The notes under the pieces are model-generated. The model did no database searches, was not told the DNA's origin, and worked only from the letters and a program-made list of their open reading frames with translations. Below, piece after piece: positions 63,997 to 64,000 of a stretch of 64,000 nt of DNA. The stretch lies in assembly GCA_002717655.1 (NCBI GenBank), contig PBAY01000040.1:1-64000 (forward strand), given 5' to 3'. The stretch comes from Phycisphaerae bacterium (GTDB lineage Bacteria; Planctomycetota; Phycisphaerae; Phycisphaerales; SM1A02). The translations under genes and the position numbers were made by a program. The number at the start of each line of letters is the position of its first letter. Positions within the stretch are counted from its first letter, which is position 1.

Positions 63997-64000
63997 GTAT

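Overview
The window is a dense stretch of bacterial chromosome of moderately high GC, most likely from a planctomycete of the Phycisphaerae type. The evidence is a PVC-type small basic protein at 20050-20268 (the TIGR04137 pattern, recognised from memory), secreted proteins that end in dockerin-like calcium loops, membrane proteins with C-x2-C-G...C-P-E-C-G zinc ribbons, and a sequence-divergent EF-G paralogue. I saw no rRNA, tRNA, CRISPR array, insertion sequence or prophage.

From 1 to about 23.7 kb it is mostly housekeeping: a truncated alkyltransferase, glyA, trmL, an EF-G-like GTPase, a HEAT lipoprotein, an MDR oxidoreductase, a MATE transporter, thrS-infC, nrdR, a coiled-coil zinc-ribbon protein, rhodanese-cdsA, a TPR-recX pair, a moaE/membrane protein/nth chain, acpS, the small basic protein, an aminotransferase, and a DUF971-thioesterase-glycosyltransferase operon. 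From 23.7 to 32.3 kb, pyrF, an anchored solute-binding protein, pyk, cinA and folK overlap by 1 to 4 bases and look like one operon. Two exported thioredoxin-fold paralogues follow. From 32.3 to 39.4 kb lie dacB, ligA, uppP, a Fur-like regulator with aroK, rpmH and rnc.

From 39.4 to 50.4 kb the content is more accessory: a tandem-repeat surface protein, a nitrilase, a PD-(D/E)XK protein, a 49-residue membrane peptide, a HAD phosphatase, a secreted S10 peptidase, a TerB-like/DUF4145 pair, a small helix-turn-helix protein, an exported aldose epimerase, and a DUF819 membrane protein. From 50.5 to 64 kb there is a secreted caspase-like protein, an operon of duplicated membrane zinc-ribbon modules in which one copy is split by an in-frame amber codon, a PreA-like dehydrogenase without its ferredoxin domain, and three consecutive exported proteins with dockerin-like tails that finish at W-G-x-C-P or W-G-x-C-S.

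The strongest second-look items are the in-frame TAG in the zinc-ribbon paralogue, the AUC start codon of infC, the shared C-terminal tag of the secreted cluster, the AT-rich patch inside the large beta-helix gene, the unlisted 49-residue membrane protein, and a series of enzymes that have lost or moved canonical catalytic or metal-binding residues (EF-G-like, Nth, RNase III, Fur-like, PreA-like, MDR, thioredoxin-like).
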